From: a virus
Virus record (IMG/VR): IMGVR_UViG_3300022540_000463
Coordinates: 1-46,768 of that record
DNA: 46,768 nucleotides
Strand: one strand, 5' to 3'
Shown: positions 31,394-41,487 of the stretch, in pieces
Position numbering within the stretch: position 1 is the first letter of the stretch
Layout of the letters: each line of letters starts with the position of its first letter
Program-made: the position numbers and the translations under genes
The notes under the pieces: model-generated
Told to the model about the DNA's origin: nothing
The model's database searches: none
Seen by the model: only the letters and a program-made list of their open reading frames with translations

Positions 31394-33622
31394 TTAAATA
31401 ATACTGTTTATAGTAACCCCAATATCTGCTAATGTTGCATCTTGTGAACCTGGAGCGACGATTGTAATTACGTCACCTGCAACAACCGAAACCGATACAA
31501 TAGGTGAACCAGTTAATGTAACAACGCCTGTAGCTGATGTCGTGAATGTAATAGAAGCAACTGAACCACCATTTAATTGAACATCAAAAACTGCAGTGCC
31601 TGTTGAGGCTGTGTCTGCTTTTGCTTGATGTCCTGTAGTTTCAATAGTAAAAGCACGTACTGAAACAAACCTTAATACTACTGCACTTGCATCTGGTAAT
31701 CCAACAACTTGTGCAGCAAGGTCATAAGGAATAACGTGAGTATGAGCAGTATCAGATTTTTCTGTATCCAATTCTGCTAATGCTGCTTGCACATCAGTGG
31801 CTGCAATATTTCCTACTGGAGTAAAATCAACTTCGCTTGCAGTTACGACAACTCCTGCACCAGAAATCTCAACCCACTTAGTTAAATAATCACTATAAAC
31901 ATATTGGTGATACGCATGCAATGATTCGTCATTGTTAACAAATACTGCTGCACTTCCTGTTGGAGCAATAAAACTCCAAGTTGGTGTTGCAGGATCATCA
32001 AGAACATAAATGTAATCTTTCTTACCTACAAATGTACCACCTGGTGTTGTTGTAGATTCCATTGCAATACCGAATCGTGTACCAGCGGAATGATTTGAAA
32101 GTAATCCTTCGTGGATATCTGCATACCAACTTGAACCATCCCAGATAACAACACTTCCTATTGGGAAGCCAGACCATGCTCCACCTATTCCATCCGTGAT
32201 GTACACATTAGAAGCATCTGCAGCAGTCAAAGTTGGTGCTGTTGTTAAACTATCATCTATTAAGTTAATGAAATGTACTGGATCTTGCCAATTTAATCCA
32301 CTAACAAGTCCATCAACGTATTGTTTTGTTGCTGCGTGAAGAACGTTTGTTGGGTCAGCATTAAGTGTTAAAAATCCAGTTAATGTTCCACCTGCTAATG
32401 ATAATTTTTCATCATCTAATTCTTGAATCGCTAACTGTGCTGTAGCCGATGATATGTCACCATATGGAGTAAATGTAATCGTTGATGCGGCTTGATTGTG
32501 AGCTGTTGGTGCACGAGCATCCGTAAGGCGAGAATCATTAGTTCCAACAGCTATTGGAGATTCTGGGTCGTCTGGTGCTGCTGATAAAAAGACAACACCT
32601 AATTGTGATATTGTTGATGGTGTTGCATTTGCTGAAACACCTGCTGGGCCAGTTTTTCCGATTCCACCGAGACCTTGTTCAAATATAATTTCTGTTCGTG
32701 AAAGAATTCTTGCAACTGGGATAGTTCCTGATACATTTGGGTCAGTTTGTGTAAACGTGCCAGAAGCACTAACCCACAATTCGTTACCTATTGTTGCATC
32801 TGTCCAATTCCAGCTAGGATTTGTTATTATACCTTGAAGTATAACTGAAACACTGTCTCCAATTCCAGCTCCTTCTGTGACAACACCAAGAACTGTATTA
32901 CCAACATCATCTTTACCTGCTGGGGATACCTTTCCACTTGCAACATACTTAACAATATTATACGCACCAAGTGACACGTTAGCAGTTGCAAAATTGATAT
33001 TAGATTCAAGACGAACTGAATTTACACGTGAGCCAGTTGCAAAGAATTGGTCTTCTGTTGTGAATAATTCACCAGATGAGCGTTTGATGACTGCACCAGA
33101 ATCGTCAAAAACGATACGTCCTGTTAGGTTCGAAAAGTTTGTTATCCCTACTTGAGATCCTGCGAATGAAAGATTTGGCAATCCTGCTGAAAGAGAAGTA
33201 AATGTTGTCACACCATCGAATTTTGCAGCAAATACACGAACAACTTCTACAAATGCGCCAGATTGATAAACGAACATTATTTCATTTGTGGTATCATACC
33301 AATGCAAATCAGCAACTGGTGATACAGGTTCGGTTGGTCCAAATACAGGCTCAATTAATGTGCTACCGAAAGTTCGTGCACCTGTTGTTAAATTAATATC
33401 CCAATATAACCATTGGTCAGTAGATACAGCAAATGACGGCCAAGCATCATCAATCGTAGCATTTTCTATGTGAAGATAATTCGTATTCCGATGTGCAAGT
33501 GTGACTTCAATTGGCCCATTATCAGCCTTTAATCCAACATCTGACCCAACAACAGCTAAAAATTGCTGAATACTTCCACTATATGGATAGCGAACAATGC
33601 CCTGTCTGAACAGTAATCTCAT
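31394..33622 (-). CDS. Large fibre-like virion protein (742 aa)
   Basis: The protein has an N-terminal head without the shared fibre module, mixed beta segments (TGRIVFDDSGAVIKRSSGEL, a GLGGIGKTGPAG collagen-like spot), the fibre motif VLHAATKQYVDGL (about 416-428) and a C-terminal carbohydrate-binding-like domain (PYDLAAQVVGLPDASAVVLR through TGSPIVSVSVVAGDVITI). This C-terminal domain recurs in phage receptor-binding proteins. A late promoter lies 32 nt upstream, and a divergent one faces the next gene. It is probably a side fibre or baseplate-attached fibre; which is uncertain. Confidence 0.75.
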   Translation of the reverse strand: MRLLFRQGIVRYPYSGSIQQFLAVVGSDVGLKADNGPIEVTLAHRNTNYLHIENATIDDAWPSFAVSTDQWLYWDINLTTGARTFGSTLIEPVFGPTEPVSPVADLHWYDTTNEIMFVYQSGAFVEVVRVFAAKFDGVTTFTSLSAGLPNLSFAGSQVGITNFSNLTGRIVFDDSGAVIKRSSGELFTTEDQFFATGSRVNSVRLESNINFATANVSLGAYNIVKYVASGKVSPAGKDDVGNTVLGVVTEGAGIGDSVSVILQGIITNPSWNWTDATIGNELWVSASGTFTQTDPNVSGTIPVARILSRTEIIFEQGLGGIGKTGPAGVSANATPSTISQLGVVFLSAAPDDPESPIAVGTNDSRLTDARAPTAHNQAASTITFTPYGDISSATAQLAIQELDDEKLSLAGGTLTGFLTLNADPTNVLHAATKQYVDGLVSGLNWQDPVHFINLIDDSLTTAPTLTAADASNVYITDGIGGAWSGFPIGSVVIWDGSSWYADIHEGLLSNHSAGTRFGIAMESTTTPGGTFVGKKDYIYVLDDPATPTWSFIAPTGSAAVFVNNDESLHAYHQYVYSDYLTKWVEISGAGVVVTASEVDFTPVGNIAATDVQAALAELDTEKSDTAHTHVIPYDLAAQVVGLPDASAVVLRFVSVRAFTIETTGHQAKADTASTGTAVFDVQLNGGSVASITFTTSATGVVTLTGSPIVSVSVVAGDVITIVAPGSQDATLADIGVTINSII

Positions 33623-33654
33623 TTGGTAACCCCTATTTCAATATGATTCTCGTA

Positions 33655-33662
33655 TATTTATG
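33655..33662 (-). promoter_or_regulatory. T4-type late promoter (CATAAATA)
   Basis: CATAAATA on the minus strand, 32 nt upstream of the ATG at 33622, with AGGGG as ribosome site. Part of a divergent pair. Confidence 0.75.
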
Positions 33663-33694
33663 TAAGGTGTATGTTGTGCGTAGAGTTTACATAA

Positions 33695-33702
33695 CATAAA
33701 TA
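33695..33702 (+). promoter_or_regulatory. T4-type late promoter (CATAAATA)
   Basis: CATAAATA on the plus strand, 26 nt upstream of the ATG at 33729; CAGGAA serves as ribosome site. Confidence 0.75.
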
Positions 33703-33728
33703 TAATCAACAAAATACAGGAATTTTTG

Positions 33729-36224
33729 ATGGCAATAACATATTCAGCTGGTGCAGGTACAATAATTACTTCGTTTCTAGTTACTCAAGTATTAGGAGAT
33801 CAGACTCAACAGACGGGAAATAATACAATAGTATTAGATAATATTCCGTCTGCAGCTTCAGGGTATGGTGGCAATGTCGGTGATGGTACATTAGGTATAG
33901 GAGACTCATACGATACTCGACGTATCATGATAGGTCGTGGAGGTACAATACAAGAACGTATTGTGACCAATGATGCTGCTGGTACTGGTGCTACTCGTAT
34001 TCTAACTGTACATGAGGATTGGGATACTAACCCTATAGCGACTACTGATACTGTTGACGTATACTACGAGATTGCTGATGTTGAAGATGGTGGATCAAGT
34101 GGTGGTATCAGTTTTGCGGCACGAACAGGTCTATGGACACTCAGTAATGATTTCTCAGTAGGCAATGGCACTGATCCAGCTGGTTTGGCCATACACGGTG
34201 GTCAAGCAATTGAAGTCTCTGATGAGGGTGTAACAGAAGCATTTAATATATTGAACAACGGGTATTTTCGTGCAGGATATTATTCGGTAAGCAAAGCAAT
34301 ATCTGGTGGTGTAATTACTATAACAGCAAATTCAGATGATGAGCCTGCTATGCGCTTTGATTCTGGTTCTGATGCAGCTTTCTTAGATACGTTAATCTGG
34401 GCACAAGTTGCAACACTAAGTCAAATAAGTAATGGTGGTGGGGTTGTAGTTTATGATAAAGTAAAATTACTGAAGACTACTCAAGAGTGTGAGTTATATG
34501 GAGATACAGTTACTGATTTAAGTATATCAGGAGAAGCTAAGACTACTGAAATAATACGTGTTGACTCATCTACTAATTGTGCTGCATTAGTTCTTGTAGA
34601 TGTACAAGTATTAGATTCAGCAGCTGATACTATTACAGAAACTATTACTTTATCTGGAGTAGTGTTCTCTGGTGTAGTTGGATATGTTGATGTTCGGCAG
34701 AATAAGACATGGAATTTAATCAATCCAGAGTGGGATGTAACAATTTATACTCAACTAACATGGACAGGGACGTCGACGGGCAATGAATTAAACGATAAAC
34801 GTAGTGTTGCTGCTATTGTACAACAAGCTGATGGTACTAAGTTACAAAATGCAGTGGTTATTGTTTATGAAGGTACTCAACTAGATGATCTAGTAATTAC
34901 AGAGATAACTGATGTAAATGGGTATGCTGAAAATTCGTTTATATATCTTAAACATGCAACCAACTCAGTAACAACCACATATGGTAATCATGCTCTTCGT
35001 ATTTTTAATTATGGGTATACTCCATTTGTTGCATCTCAATTATCAACTGAATCATTTAGTGGAGCAGTTACATTAACAACTGATTCAGCGATTATAGAAG
35101 CAACCCAAGCAACGGCAATTTCAAACGGTTTAGGAATTACTCCACAACGTCATGGTACTGGTGAAACAGATACTCGTCCAATGAAAGTATTAAATTATGA
35201 TGGTGGTACTGGAAGCGTTCCAACTATTGGTGAAACAATAACACAAGGTTCAGCAACTGGTGTTGTAGTAGAATATCTTGGTGACGCTGTTAGTGGTACT
35301 CTTGTTCTTGAAACCTGGAACGGTACTGAATTTACCGACAATCAAACAATGACTGGTGGTACATCTTCCTTTAATGCTCAAACAGATTTAATTGGTGGTA
35401 CAGGATTCTATGAAGAATATACTTGGGAAGTAGATTGCAGCAGTAAATCACTTCAAATTACATATGATTATCTTGCTGCCAAAATGGCTGACTATTCAGG
35501 CTCACCTCTTGCATTTGATGCAATATTTGAAAAACTACACGAATGGGGACAAGAAGAACAAGGACAAGCAATATATTCTGGTGGTTCTGGATATTATACA
35601 GAGCGGTCTGATACATCAGGAAGTCCATTAGTTGGTGAAGGTGTATGGTTGAGCAATCGTGGTTCAGGGACAATTGCATATTTGACTTCAGATAGTGGAA
35701 CTACATATACACCACCAGCTTCTTATACATTCTCAGTTACTGGTGTTCAAACCGATTCAGAAGTTAGAATTATTCAAAACAATGCAGCAAGAGATTTTAT
35801 TGATGGTACAGAAAGTACAACAGGTGGAGTAACGAAGGCAGCGATATCAAATGTTGGTTCTGGTTATACAGTTAGTGATGTATTGACAGTTATTGGTGGT
35901 ACTGGAACAGCAGCAACGCTGACTGTTACTTCTGTTTCTGGCGGTCAAATTACAGGTGTTAGCATTACAGATCCTGGGGTATATTCTGTTAATCCAACTA
36001 ATCCAGTTTCAGTAACAGGTGGAACGGGAACTGGTGCACAATTCAGATTAACACTTTCAGGGTCATTTTCATACACATATACATATAGTACAGATATTGA
36101 CGTTTATGTGGTTGTTTTTCATCTTGACTTTAAAGAAGTTCGGTTAATTGATTTAACGCTGACGAATTCGGACCAACCTATTCCAGTACAACAACAAACA
36201 GATAGGGTTTATAGCAATCTTTAA
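33729..36224 (+). CDS. Large Gly/Thr-rich virion structural protein (831 aa)
   Basis: I use the ATG at 33729; the codon before it is TTG. The protein is almost all beta strand with many GG and TT pairs. The C-terminal part has the VGSGYTVSDVLTVIGGTGTA and VYSVNPTNPVSVTGGTGTGA blocks that repeat in phage tail and decoration proteins. The middle contains a LNDKRSVAAIVQQADGTKLQ region resembling an Ig-like or carboxypeptidase-regulatory-like fold. It has two GSP tripeptides. It heads a plus-strand late cluster. A fibre, spike or whisker role is likely; enzymatic motifs are not seen. Confidence 0.75.
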   Translation: MAITYSAGAGTIITSFLVTQVLGDQTQQTGNNTIVLDNIPSAASGYGGNVGDGTLGIGDSYDTRRIMIGRGGTIQERIVTNDAAGTGATRILTVHEDWDTNPIATTDTVDVYYEIADVEDGGSSGGISFAARTGLWTLSNDFSVGNGTDPAGLAIHGGQAIEVSDEGVTEAFNILNNGYFRAGYYSVSKAISGGVITITANSDDEPAMRFDSGSDAAFLDTLIWAQVATLSQISNGGGVVVYDKVKLLKTTQECELYGDTVTDLSISGEAKTTEIIRVDSSTNCAALVLVDVQVLDSAADTITETITLSGVVFSGVVGYVDVRQNKTWNLINPEWDVTIYTQLTWTGTSTGNELNDKRSVAAIVQQADGTKLQNAVVIVYEGTQLDDLVITEITDVNGYAENSFIYLKHATNSVTTTYGNHALRIFNYGYTPFVASQLSTESFSGAVTLTTDSAIIEATQATAISNGLGITPQRHGTGETDTRPMKVLNYDGGTGSVPTIGETITQGSATGVVVEYLGDAVSGTLVLETWNGTEFTDNQTMTGGTSSFNAQTDLIGGTGFYEEYTWEVDCSSKSLQITYDYLAAKMADYSGSPLAFDAIFEKLHEWGQEEQGQAIYSGGSGYYTERSDTSGSPLVGEGVWLSNRGSGTIAYLTSDSGTTYTPPASYTFSVTGVQTDSEVRIIQNNAARDFIDGTESTTGGVTKAAISNVGSGYTVSDVLTVIGGTGTAATLTVTSVSGGQITGVSITDPGVYSVNPTNPVSVTGGTGTGAQFRLTLSGSFSYTYTYSTDIDVYVVVFHLDFKEVRLIDLTLTNSDQPIPVQQQTDRVYSNL

Positions 36225-36234
36225 TAAATAACAT

Positions 36235-36242
36235 TATAAATA
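36235..36242 (+). promoter_or_regulatory. T4-type late promoter (TATAAATA)
   Basis: A perfect TATAAATA on the plus strand, 38 nt upstream of the ATG at 36281, with TTAGGAGA as ribosome site. Confidence 0.8.
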
Positions 36243-36280
36243 TTAAAACTAAGCAAATAGTTAATTAGGAGACTTAAAAA

Positions 36281-38947
36281 ATGGCAATTATCGTCGACCC
36301 AGACAACCTAGATCGTCAACAACTTATTTTTGGAACGAACACACAGAAAATGTCGTTCTATCCCGTTGGAGCGTTAGTCTTCAATAACGGAGTAGACGGT
36401 GCAGTCGTTGTAGGTGGTAGCCCAGTTGGGATTTCGTCTCAATTTACAAGCACAACATATGCATTTACAGCGAATCACGTTGGATCTCATATCATTATTC
36501 AAGCTGCATCTGATCCGCTTAATATAGGTAGTTACGAAATTACAGCATTTACTGATGCAAATACTGTTACAGTTGACCGAGACTTTAACTCATCAGAATC
36601 AGGAATGACATTTAATGTAGCATCAGGTTCAACAGCAGGTACACTTGACTTTACCGATCTCGATGGTGATTTTATTACCGATGGTGTTGCTGTTGGTGAT
36701 ATTCTTTGTATCTTCAGTGGTCCAGATTCTGGACACTACCGAATTAATGCTCGTACGGCGACGACCGTTACAGCAGATACATTTAATGGATTCGCAGCAT
36801 TCCAAACATATGGTGCTGTTGGTTCTCCTTCATTTGAAGTAATTGCTTATACAATTCACCAAGAAACTGGTGGCTCTGCTGCTGATGGTGCTACGATTCA
36901 GTCAATGTACTCTTTCGGTAAGGAAGAATGGCGTTCTGATTCAATGCAATTCAACCGTGATGATTTAATCAAACACGAATTCCCATTTGAAGCAATCACA
37001 TCGGAACAATTTGAAATTGGTGGTGGTGCTGCTCACTTTGATTGGACATGGCACAATGGACCAACTGATACTGACGAAACAATTCACTACATCAGAACTG
37101 GTGGGTGGGCTGATAAAGATAATACTGGTACAACTTCATTTGAATATGCTGGTATCATCACGTTGGGTAGTATAGACATAGATGCTCAAGTTTACTATCA
37201 ACAAATTGATGATACACAGACTCCTCAAGACTTCGTTTTGACTGGTCCTGTAAACCAATCAATTTTGATTTTAGATACAGCAGGTTCTCCAGATGATGAT
37301 CGAAGAACTTACTTGAAATTGTTCGTACGTAAGAAAGCTCGTACATATGCGCAATCAGAAATCGCGGATATTGGTGTATCAACAATCAAAACAATCGTTA
37401 ACCGATTCCCTCTTTCTCATGCAGTTGATGCTGCTATTTTAGATATAGATGGTGACATTATTGTTACCACACCATATACAAATGCAACGGTTGCTCGTTC
37501 ATTAACTGGTACATTAACATCTGGTGTAACTACAGCTGGTACTGGTATTTTTACTGCGACTGCTACAGCATTCTTAACTGAAGTCAAAGTTGGTGATGCA
37601 TTAAGACTTGTTTCTGGTGCAGATGCTGCTGACCTTATCTACTGGCACGTCATTAGTGTTGATTCTGATACACAATTAACAGTTTCTACAGCTGATGCAA
37701 CATTTGTTGGTGATACTGTAATTACGTTTGAAGTACACTCAAGTGAACTTCTTGCTGATAGAATAGATGGTGCTCTTGCTAATGTTGATGGCGCAACTGG
37801 TACATTAACAACTGCTGTTGGTTTGACTGCTGCTGGTGTTACTACTGGCGATATGGTTATTATCACAGAGCCTGCATCTGACCATCGTGGTGTTTATAAA
37901 GTTATTAGTTCTACAGATACAGTAATAACTCTTAACACAGAAGATAAAGCATTCACAACACAAACAAATATTGACTTCTCTATAATTGAACCTTCTATAA
38001 AGCTTCAATATAAATGGGAACAAATTGTTGCTCCTGTTGTTGATGGTGGTACTGGTTATGACTTTGCTGATGTAAACCCAGATACTATTACTACTACTGG
38101 TGCTAAATGGGGTTCAGTTTTGGCTGGTGATGTTGCAATTGTTTCTGGTTCAACATCTAATGATGGTTCATATACAGTTGCATCTGCTACAGCTACAGTT
38201 CTAACACTTATTGACACTGATGGTCTTGCTGCAGAAGTAGATAACACAATAGCAACGATTGAAATTCGACGTGGATTCTCAAGAACAATTGCTGGTATTA
38301 CATATGGATTTAAGTGGCGCTTACTTGGTAACAATGCTACTGCTATTGATTGTTATCAATTTGTTCAGCATCAGCTCCGTCAAGTAGATGATGTTGATTT
38401 TGGACCAGGCGTAAGTCGTGGTGACGTAACCGATTTGTTAATGTCATTCTCAACTCCAACTGGTATCGCAATCAATATGCACATTGATGATATTTCATCT
38501 GCTGACTTGAATAATGTTACCTTTAGGGATGCAACTGGTACTGACCGTCTATATGCATTCGTTGCTGCTGGATCAATTGTATTCAATGATAACCTCCAAT
38601 CTGATACTAATGCTAAGTACTGGATGTTCTTTACTAACGATAATGCTGGTGATAACCTTGCTCGTGACTATGGTACGAAGGATGCTATCATAGTTCTCGA
38701 TGCTTCTGAAACACCTGCACAAATCACTGGTAACGTTAACAGTCAACCTTCTGTTAGCTTCACGTATGATTATACTAATAATGTTCAGCGTGGTGCTGCA
38801 TCAGCGGGTATAGATGCTCCAATAACAATTGTGGCAATTGGGTTAGACACAGCACAATTCGTTATAACAACAGGAAGTATTACTGAAAGTAAAACGAATA
38901 ACTTCTCACTTGTTGCGGCTCTTGAACGTAACTACAGTAATCCTTAA
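36281..38947 (+). CDS. Large beta-repeat virion structural protein (888 aa)
   Basis: At least four related 50-60-residue beta modules of the form 'F..DG/V..GD...I..G.....G.Y.V.S.T.T.LTV' occur near residues 120-165, 405-465, 490-540 and 590-640. The centre has TWHNGPTDTDETIHYIRTGG, then FEYAGIITLGSIDIDAQVYY and LTGPVNQSILILD, a block I know from structural proteins of several marine phages. Three GSP tripeptides are present. It has its own perfect late promoter and is closed by a strong terminator, so it is a single transcription unit and likely abundant. The exact virion part is not assigned. Confidence 0.75.
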   Translation: MAIIVDPDNLDRQQLIFGTNTQKMSFYPVGALVFNNGVDGAVVVGGSPVGISSQFTSTTYAFTANHVGSHIIIQAASDPLNIGSYEITAFTDANTVTVDRDFNSSESGMTFNVASGSTAGTLDFTDLDGDFITDGVAVGDILCIFSGPDSGHYRINARTATTVTADTFNGFAAFQTYGAVGSPSFEVIAYTIHQETGGSAADGATIQSMYSFGKEEWRSDSMQFNRDDLIKHEFPFEAITSEQFEIGGGAAHFDWTWHNGPTDTDETIHYIRTGGWADKDNTGTTSFEYAGIITLGSIDIDAQVYYQQIDDTQTPQDFVLTGPVNQSILILDTAGSPDDDRRTYLKLFVRKKARTYAQSEIADIGVSTIKTIVNRFPLSHAVDAAILDIDGDIIVTTPYTNATVARSLTGTLTSGVTTAGTGIFTATATAFLTEVKVGDALRLVSGADAADLIYWHVISVDSDTQLTVSTADATFVGDTVITFEVHSSELLADRIDGALANVDGATGTLTTAVGLTAAGVTTGDMVIITEPASDHRGVYKVISSTDTVITLNTEDKAFTTQTNIDFSIIEPSIKLQYKWEQIVAPVVDGGTGYDFADVNPDTITTTGAKWGSVLAGDVAIVSGSTSNDGSYTVASATATVLTLIDTDGLAAEVDNTIATIEIRRGFSRTIAGITYGFKWRLLGNNATAIDCYQFVQHQLRQVDDVDFGPGVSRGDVTDLLMSFSTPTGIAINMHIDDISSADLNNVTFRDATGTDRLYAFVAAGSIVFNDNLQSDTNAKYWMFFTNDNAGDNLARDYGTKDAIIVLDASETPAQITGNVNSQPSVSFTYDYTNNVQRGAASAGIDAPITIVAIGLDTAQFVITTGSITESKTNNFSLVAALERNYSNP

Positions 38948-38958
38948 TAGACTAAATA

Positions 38959-38985
38959 GCTGGATGGTATTAAATACCATCCAGC
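38959..38985. terminator. Strong hairpin terminator after the 888-aa gene
   Basis: GCTGGATGGTA (38959-38969) pairs perfectly with TACCATCCAGC (38975-38985) around a TTAAA loop. On the plus strand CTCATTTTGGGGTTTTG follows, a moderate T-tract. Confidence 0.8.
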
Positions 38986-39032
38986 CTCATTTTGGGGTTT
39001 TGTATAATTATAAAAAATATAAAGGGTGAATT

Positions 39033-39350
39033 ATGTCTGTAAATAATGAAGTATTAAACTTAGCGGAAGAATTAAAACTTCCACCAAGAATAAAAGAAAA
39101 TAGACGGAATGTTAGATATAGATTATTCCGAATTCAGGAAAACAAAGATGTAGTCAATGATGACCTTAAGCAGTTTGTTGAATCTCAATTTGAATTTGGG
39201 ATGACGTGGAAAACCTTTACATTTACTTGGGATGTTTCTCCTCGAGACCCATTAAAAGTTATTACAGAAGATATGTGGGATGACGAAAAAGGTGGATACG
39301 ACCCAGTCACAGGTGTTAAATCACCTCCTGGATTTACTCACCAATCATAA
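39033..39350 (+). CDS. Unknown late-region protein (105 aa)
   Basis: No family recognised. The protein is soluble and acidic/aromatic with FGMTWKTFTFTWDVSPRDP in the centre. It starts with a clear ribosome site (AAAGGGTG) after the terminator. An AT-rich stretch upstream (39001-39020) has no perfect late element, so its promoter is unclear. It precedes a small leaderless gene and the 639-aa structural gene; a virion or assembly role is inferred from position. Confidence 0.6.
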   Translation: MSVNNEVLNLAEELKLPPRIKENRRNVRYRLFRIQENKDVVNDDLKQFVESQFEFGMTWKTFTFTWDVSPRDPLKVITEDMWDDEKGGYDPVTGVKSPPGFTHQS

Positions 39351-39370
39351 ATTTGCTAAATTTTAACAGG

Positions 39371-39378
39371 TATAAATA
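39371..39378 (+). promoter_or_regulatory. T4-type late promoter 5 nt from an ATG
   Basis: A perfect TATAAATA, then TCTCT, then ATG at 39384. The transcript is predicted to begin at the start codon. Confidence 0.7.
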
Positions 39379-39383
39379 TCTCT

Positions 39384-39539
39384 ATGGATAACGATTTACA
39401 ACAAGCAATAAACAACATTGAACAATTAATAACAAAGTTAATTAATGAGCCACCTGAGGGTCTTGATATTAATCAACTTGTTCGTGATTACAATGTTGTT
39501 CGTCGAGCAGTAACAGAAAAATTAGTGAATAAAGAATAA
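39384..39539 (+). CDS. Small helical protein (51 aa), leaderless start
   Basis: An uninterrupted frame from ATG 39384 to TAA 39537-39539 encodes a 51-residue, two-helix protein (DNDLQQAINNIEQLITKLI, then DINQLVRDYNVVRRAVTEKL) with regular hydrophobic spacing. It has no ribosome site, but a perfect late promoter ends 5 nt before its ATG. The next gene begins 20 nt later. The helical pattern and promoter argue that it is real. The function is unknown. Confidence 0.6.
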   Translation: MDNDLQQAINNIEQLITKLINEPPEGLDINQLVRDYNVVRRAVTEKLVNKE

Positions 39540-39559
39540 GAGATTTGGAGAAATAATTA

Positions 39560-41479
39560 ATGTCTGTAGAAAATATTAGAGTCCCACCAGATAGTACAGG
39601 TAAACGTGTACACGTCCAACACAATATTGAACTTGTATATTCTTCAGGAACTATTGACTTTAAAGTTGGTGATGTAGTAGTTGGACAATCATCTGGTGCA
39701 TCGGGCGTAGTTGCTCAAGTAGAAGGGACTACATCAGCAGGTGACCTCTATCTGGCTCATGTTGATTCGACGCCTGAAACTTTTACTGTTAGTGAAAACT
39801 TACAGGTTGCTACTGTAACATATGCGGTTGCTGATTCACAGACTGATTTCTATACACAGTATACTGTAAACGTTGGACAGAATAATCCTTTCAATGGACA
39901 ATATGTTGATAACCAAGGTGCAGCATATATGCGGTTTGCTGAGGGTGCTCCTCAGTTCGATGCCTTTGGAAAAATGCAAGTTTCCAATGCAACAGTTCTT
40001 GGTGAATACATCAACACGTACGAAAGAGATGACAAAAACTGGTGGTATGAAGAAATAGAAGGTGGTTCACCTGTAACAGGTAACGTTTCTGTTGAACACA
40101 TTCCAAGCAATCAAGGAACATTGTTTAAAGTTGGAAGTGTTTCTGGAGATAAGGCTGCTGCAACTACTCACTTATATCACAAATATCAATTAGGTACTTC
40201 TCAACTTATCGAATTCACTATGATATGTGGTGATGTTGGAAAGACTAATCTTCGTCGCATGTGGGGATATGGCGATGCTCAAGATGGATTATTTTTCCGT
40301 TTAGAAGGCACAGCATTCCAAGTTTACATGAGAAGTTCAACTGTTGGTGACCATATTATTGAACAAGCTGATTTTAATTTTGATAGATTAGATGGAACTG
40401 GTCTCGCTGGAATTACCTTAGATGTAACAAAAGATAATATCTACTGGATAGACTTCCAGTGGTTGGGTGCAGGCCGTGTTCGTTTTGGTGTTATCATTGA
40501 TGGTGTTCGTATCGTTGTTCACGAAATGTATCATGCAAACAAATATGCTCAACCTTACATACGAACTGGTTCACTTCCTGTTCATTATGAAATGTCAAAT
40601 TTGGATACAACAATTTCTGGTTCAGAAATGAAAGTATGGTGTTCTGTTGTTAAGACAGAAGGTTCATGGGAACCAGATGTTAGAGAACATTTCCATCACA
40701 TACGCGCAAATGAAAAAGTAGATGGTGGATTATATAAGAAACGTATCTTTAACTGGCATCCAGGACGATCTTTATTTTCAGTTCGCTCTAAACTAACAGT
40801 TAATGGATTAACGAATAGAACAGTAGCGATACCTACACATATAGCGTTTAGTAATGAAGGAAATAGCCCTTTGTATATTCAAGCAAGACGTGGTGCACAA
40901 TTATTGGGTACTCCTTCTTGGCAAGACTTCCATGTTGAATCCTCTTTGGAGTATAATGACCGAGGTGTTGAAATTGATATGGATAACCGAGGCGTTCAAA
41001 CTGGTATGTGGGTTATTCCTCCAAATAGTACTGAGAATGTATCTCTTGAAAAAGTGTTTGGTTATCGTAAAGAACGTATCTTATTAAATGCAGATGGAAT
41101 TACTCAAGATACATTTACGTATACATTTACGGCTTGGAATATGAATCCTATTCTTGGTGGAGCAGATGCAGGTACATTAACTTGTAATTTTGGTACATCT
41201 GGTAGCCCAGCTATTGCAACGATTACTAAAACTGTTGGTTTTGATTTTGATACAGAAGGATTTGTTACTGGTCAAGGTTTGTATGTTCGTAACAGTCTTA
41301 ATAATCAAAATGATGGTTACTATATAATTGTTAATGTCACTTCTGATACCTTAACCGTCACAAAATTTGATGGAACTGCTGCTTCATTTGTAGCTGAAAC
41401 GGGAACAGCTGGTGTGACACTACAAGCTGGAGATACTACAAAAGCATTTGGTTCTCTTAACATGGAAGAGATTTGGTAA
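39560..41479 (+). CDS. Virion structural protein, conserved phage lectin-like domain (639 aa)
   Basis: The N-terminus has beta repeats (FKVGDVVVGQSSGASGVVAQ). Residues about 150-390 hold a domain common in phage structural proteins: QLIEFTMICGDVGKTNLRRM, GYGDAQDGLFFRLEGTAFQV, DRLDGTGLAGITLDVTKDNI, then YWIDFQWLGAGRVRFGVIID, resembling concanavalin/laminin-G-like jelly rolls. The C-terminus has YIQARRGAQLLGTPSW and a final beta module. It has two GSP tripeptides. It follows the 51-aa gene, with GGAG as ribosome site. It probably forms part of a fibre or the baseplate periphery. The domain name is descriptive. Confidence 0.75.
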   Translation: MSVENIRVPPDSTGKRVHVQHNIELVYSSGTIDFKVGDVVVGQSSGASGVVAQVEGTTSAGDLYLAHVDSTPETFTVSENLQVATVTYAVADSQTDFYTQYTVNVGQNNPFNGQYVDNQGAAYMRFAEGAPQFDAFGKMQVSNATVLGEYINTYERDDKNWWYEEIEGGSPVTGNVSVEHIPSNQGTLFKVGSVSGDKAAATTHLYHKYQLGTSQLIEFTMICGDVGKTNLRRMWGYGDAQDGLFFRLEGTAFQVYMRSSTVGDHIIEQADFNFDRLDGTGLAGITLDVTKDNIYWIDFQWLGAGRVRFGVIIDGVRIVVHEMYHANKYAQPYIRTGSLPVHYEMSNLDTTISGSEMKVWCSVVKTEGSWEPDVREHFHHIRANEKVDGGLYKKRIFNWHPGRSLFSVRSKLTVNGLTNRTVAIPTHIAFSNEGNSPLYIQARRGAQLLGTPSWQDFHVESSLEYNDRGVEIDMDNRGVQTGMWVIPPNSTENVSLEKVFGYRKERILLNADGITQDTFTYTFTAWNMNPILGGADAGTLTCNFGTSGSPAIATITKTVGFDFDTEGFVTGQGLYVRNSLNNQNDGYYIIVNVTSDTLTVTKFDGTAASFVAETGTAGVTLQAGDTTKAFGSLNMEEIW

Positions 41480-41487
41480 TTTGACAG

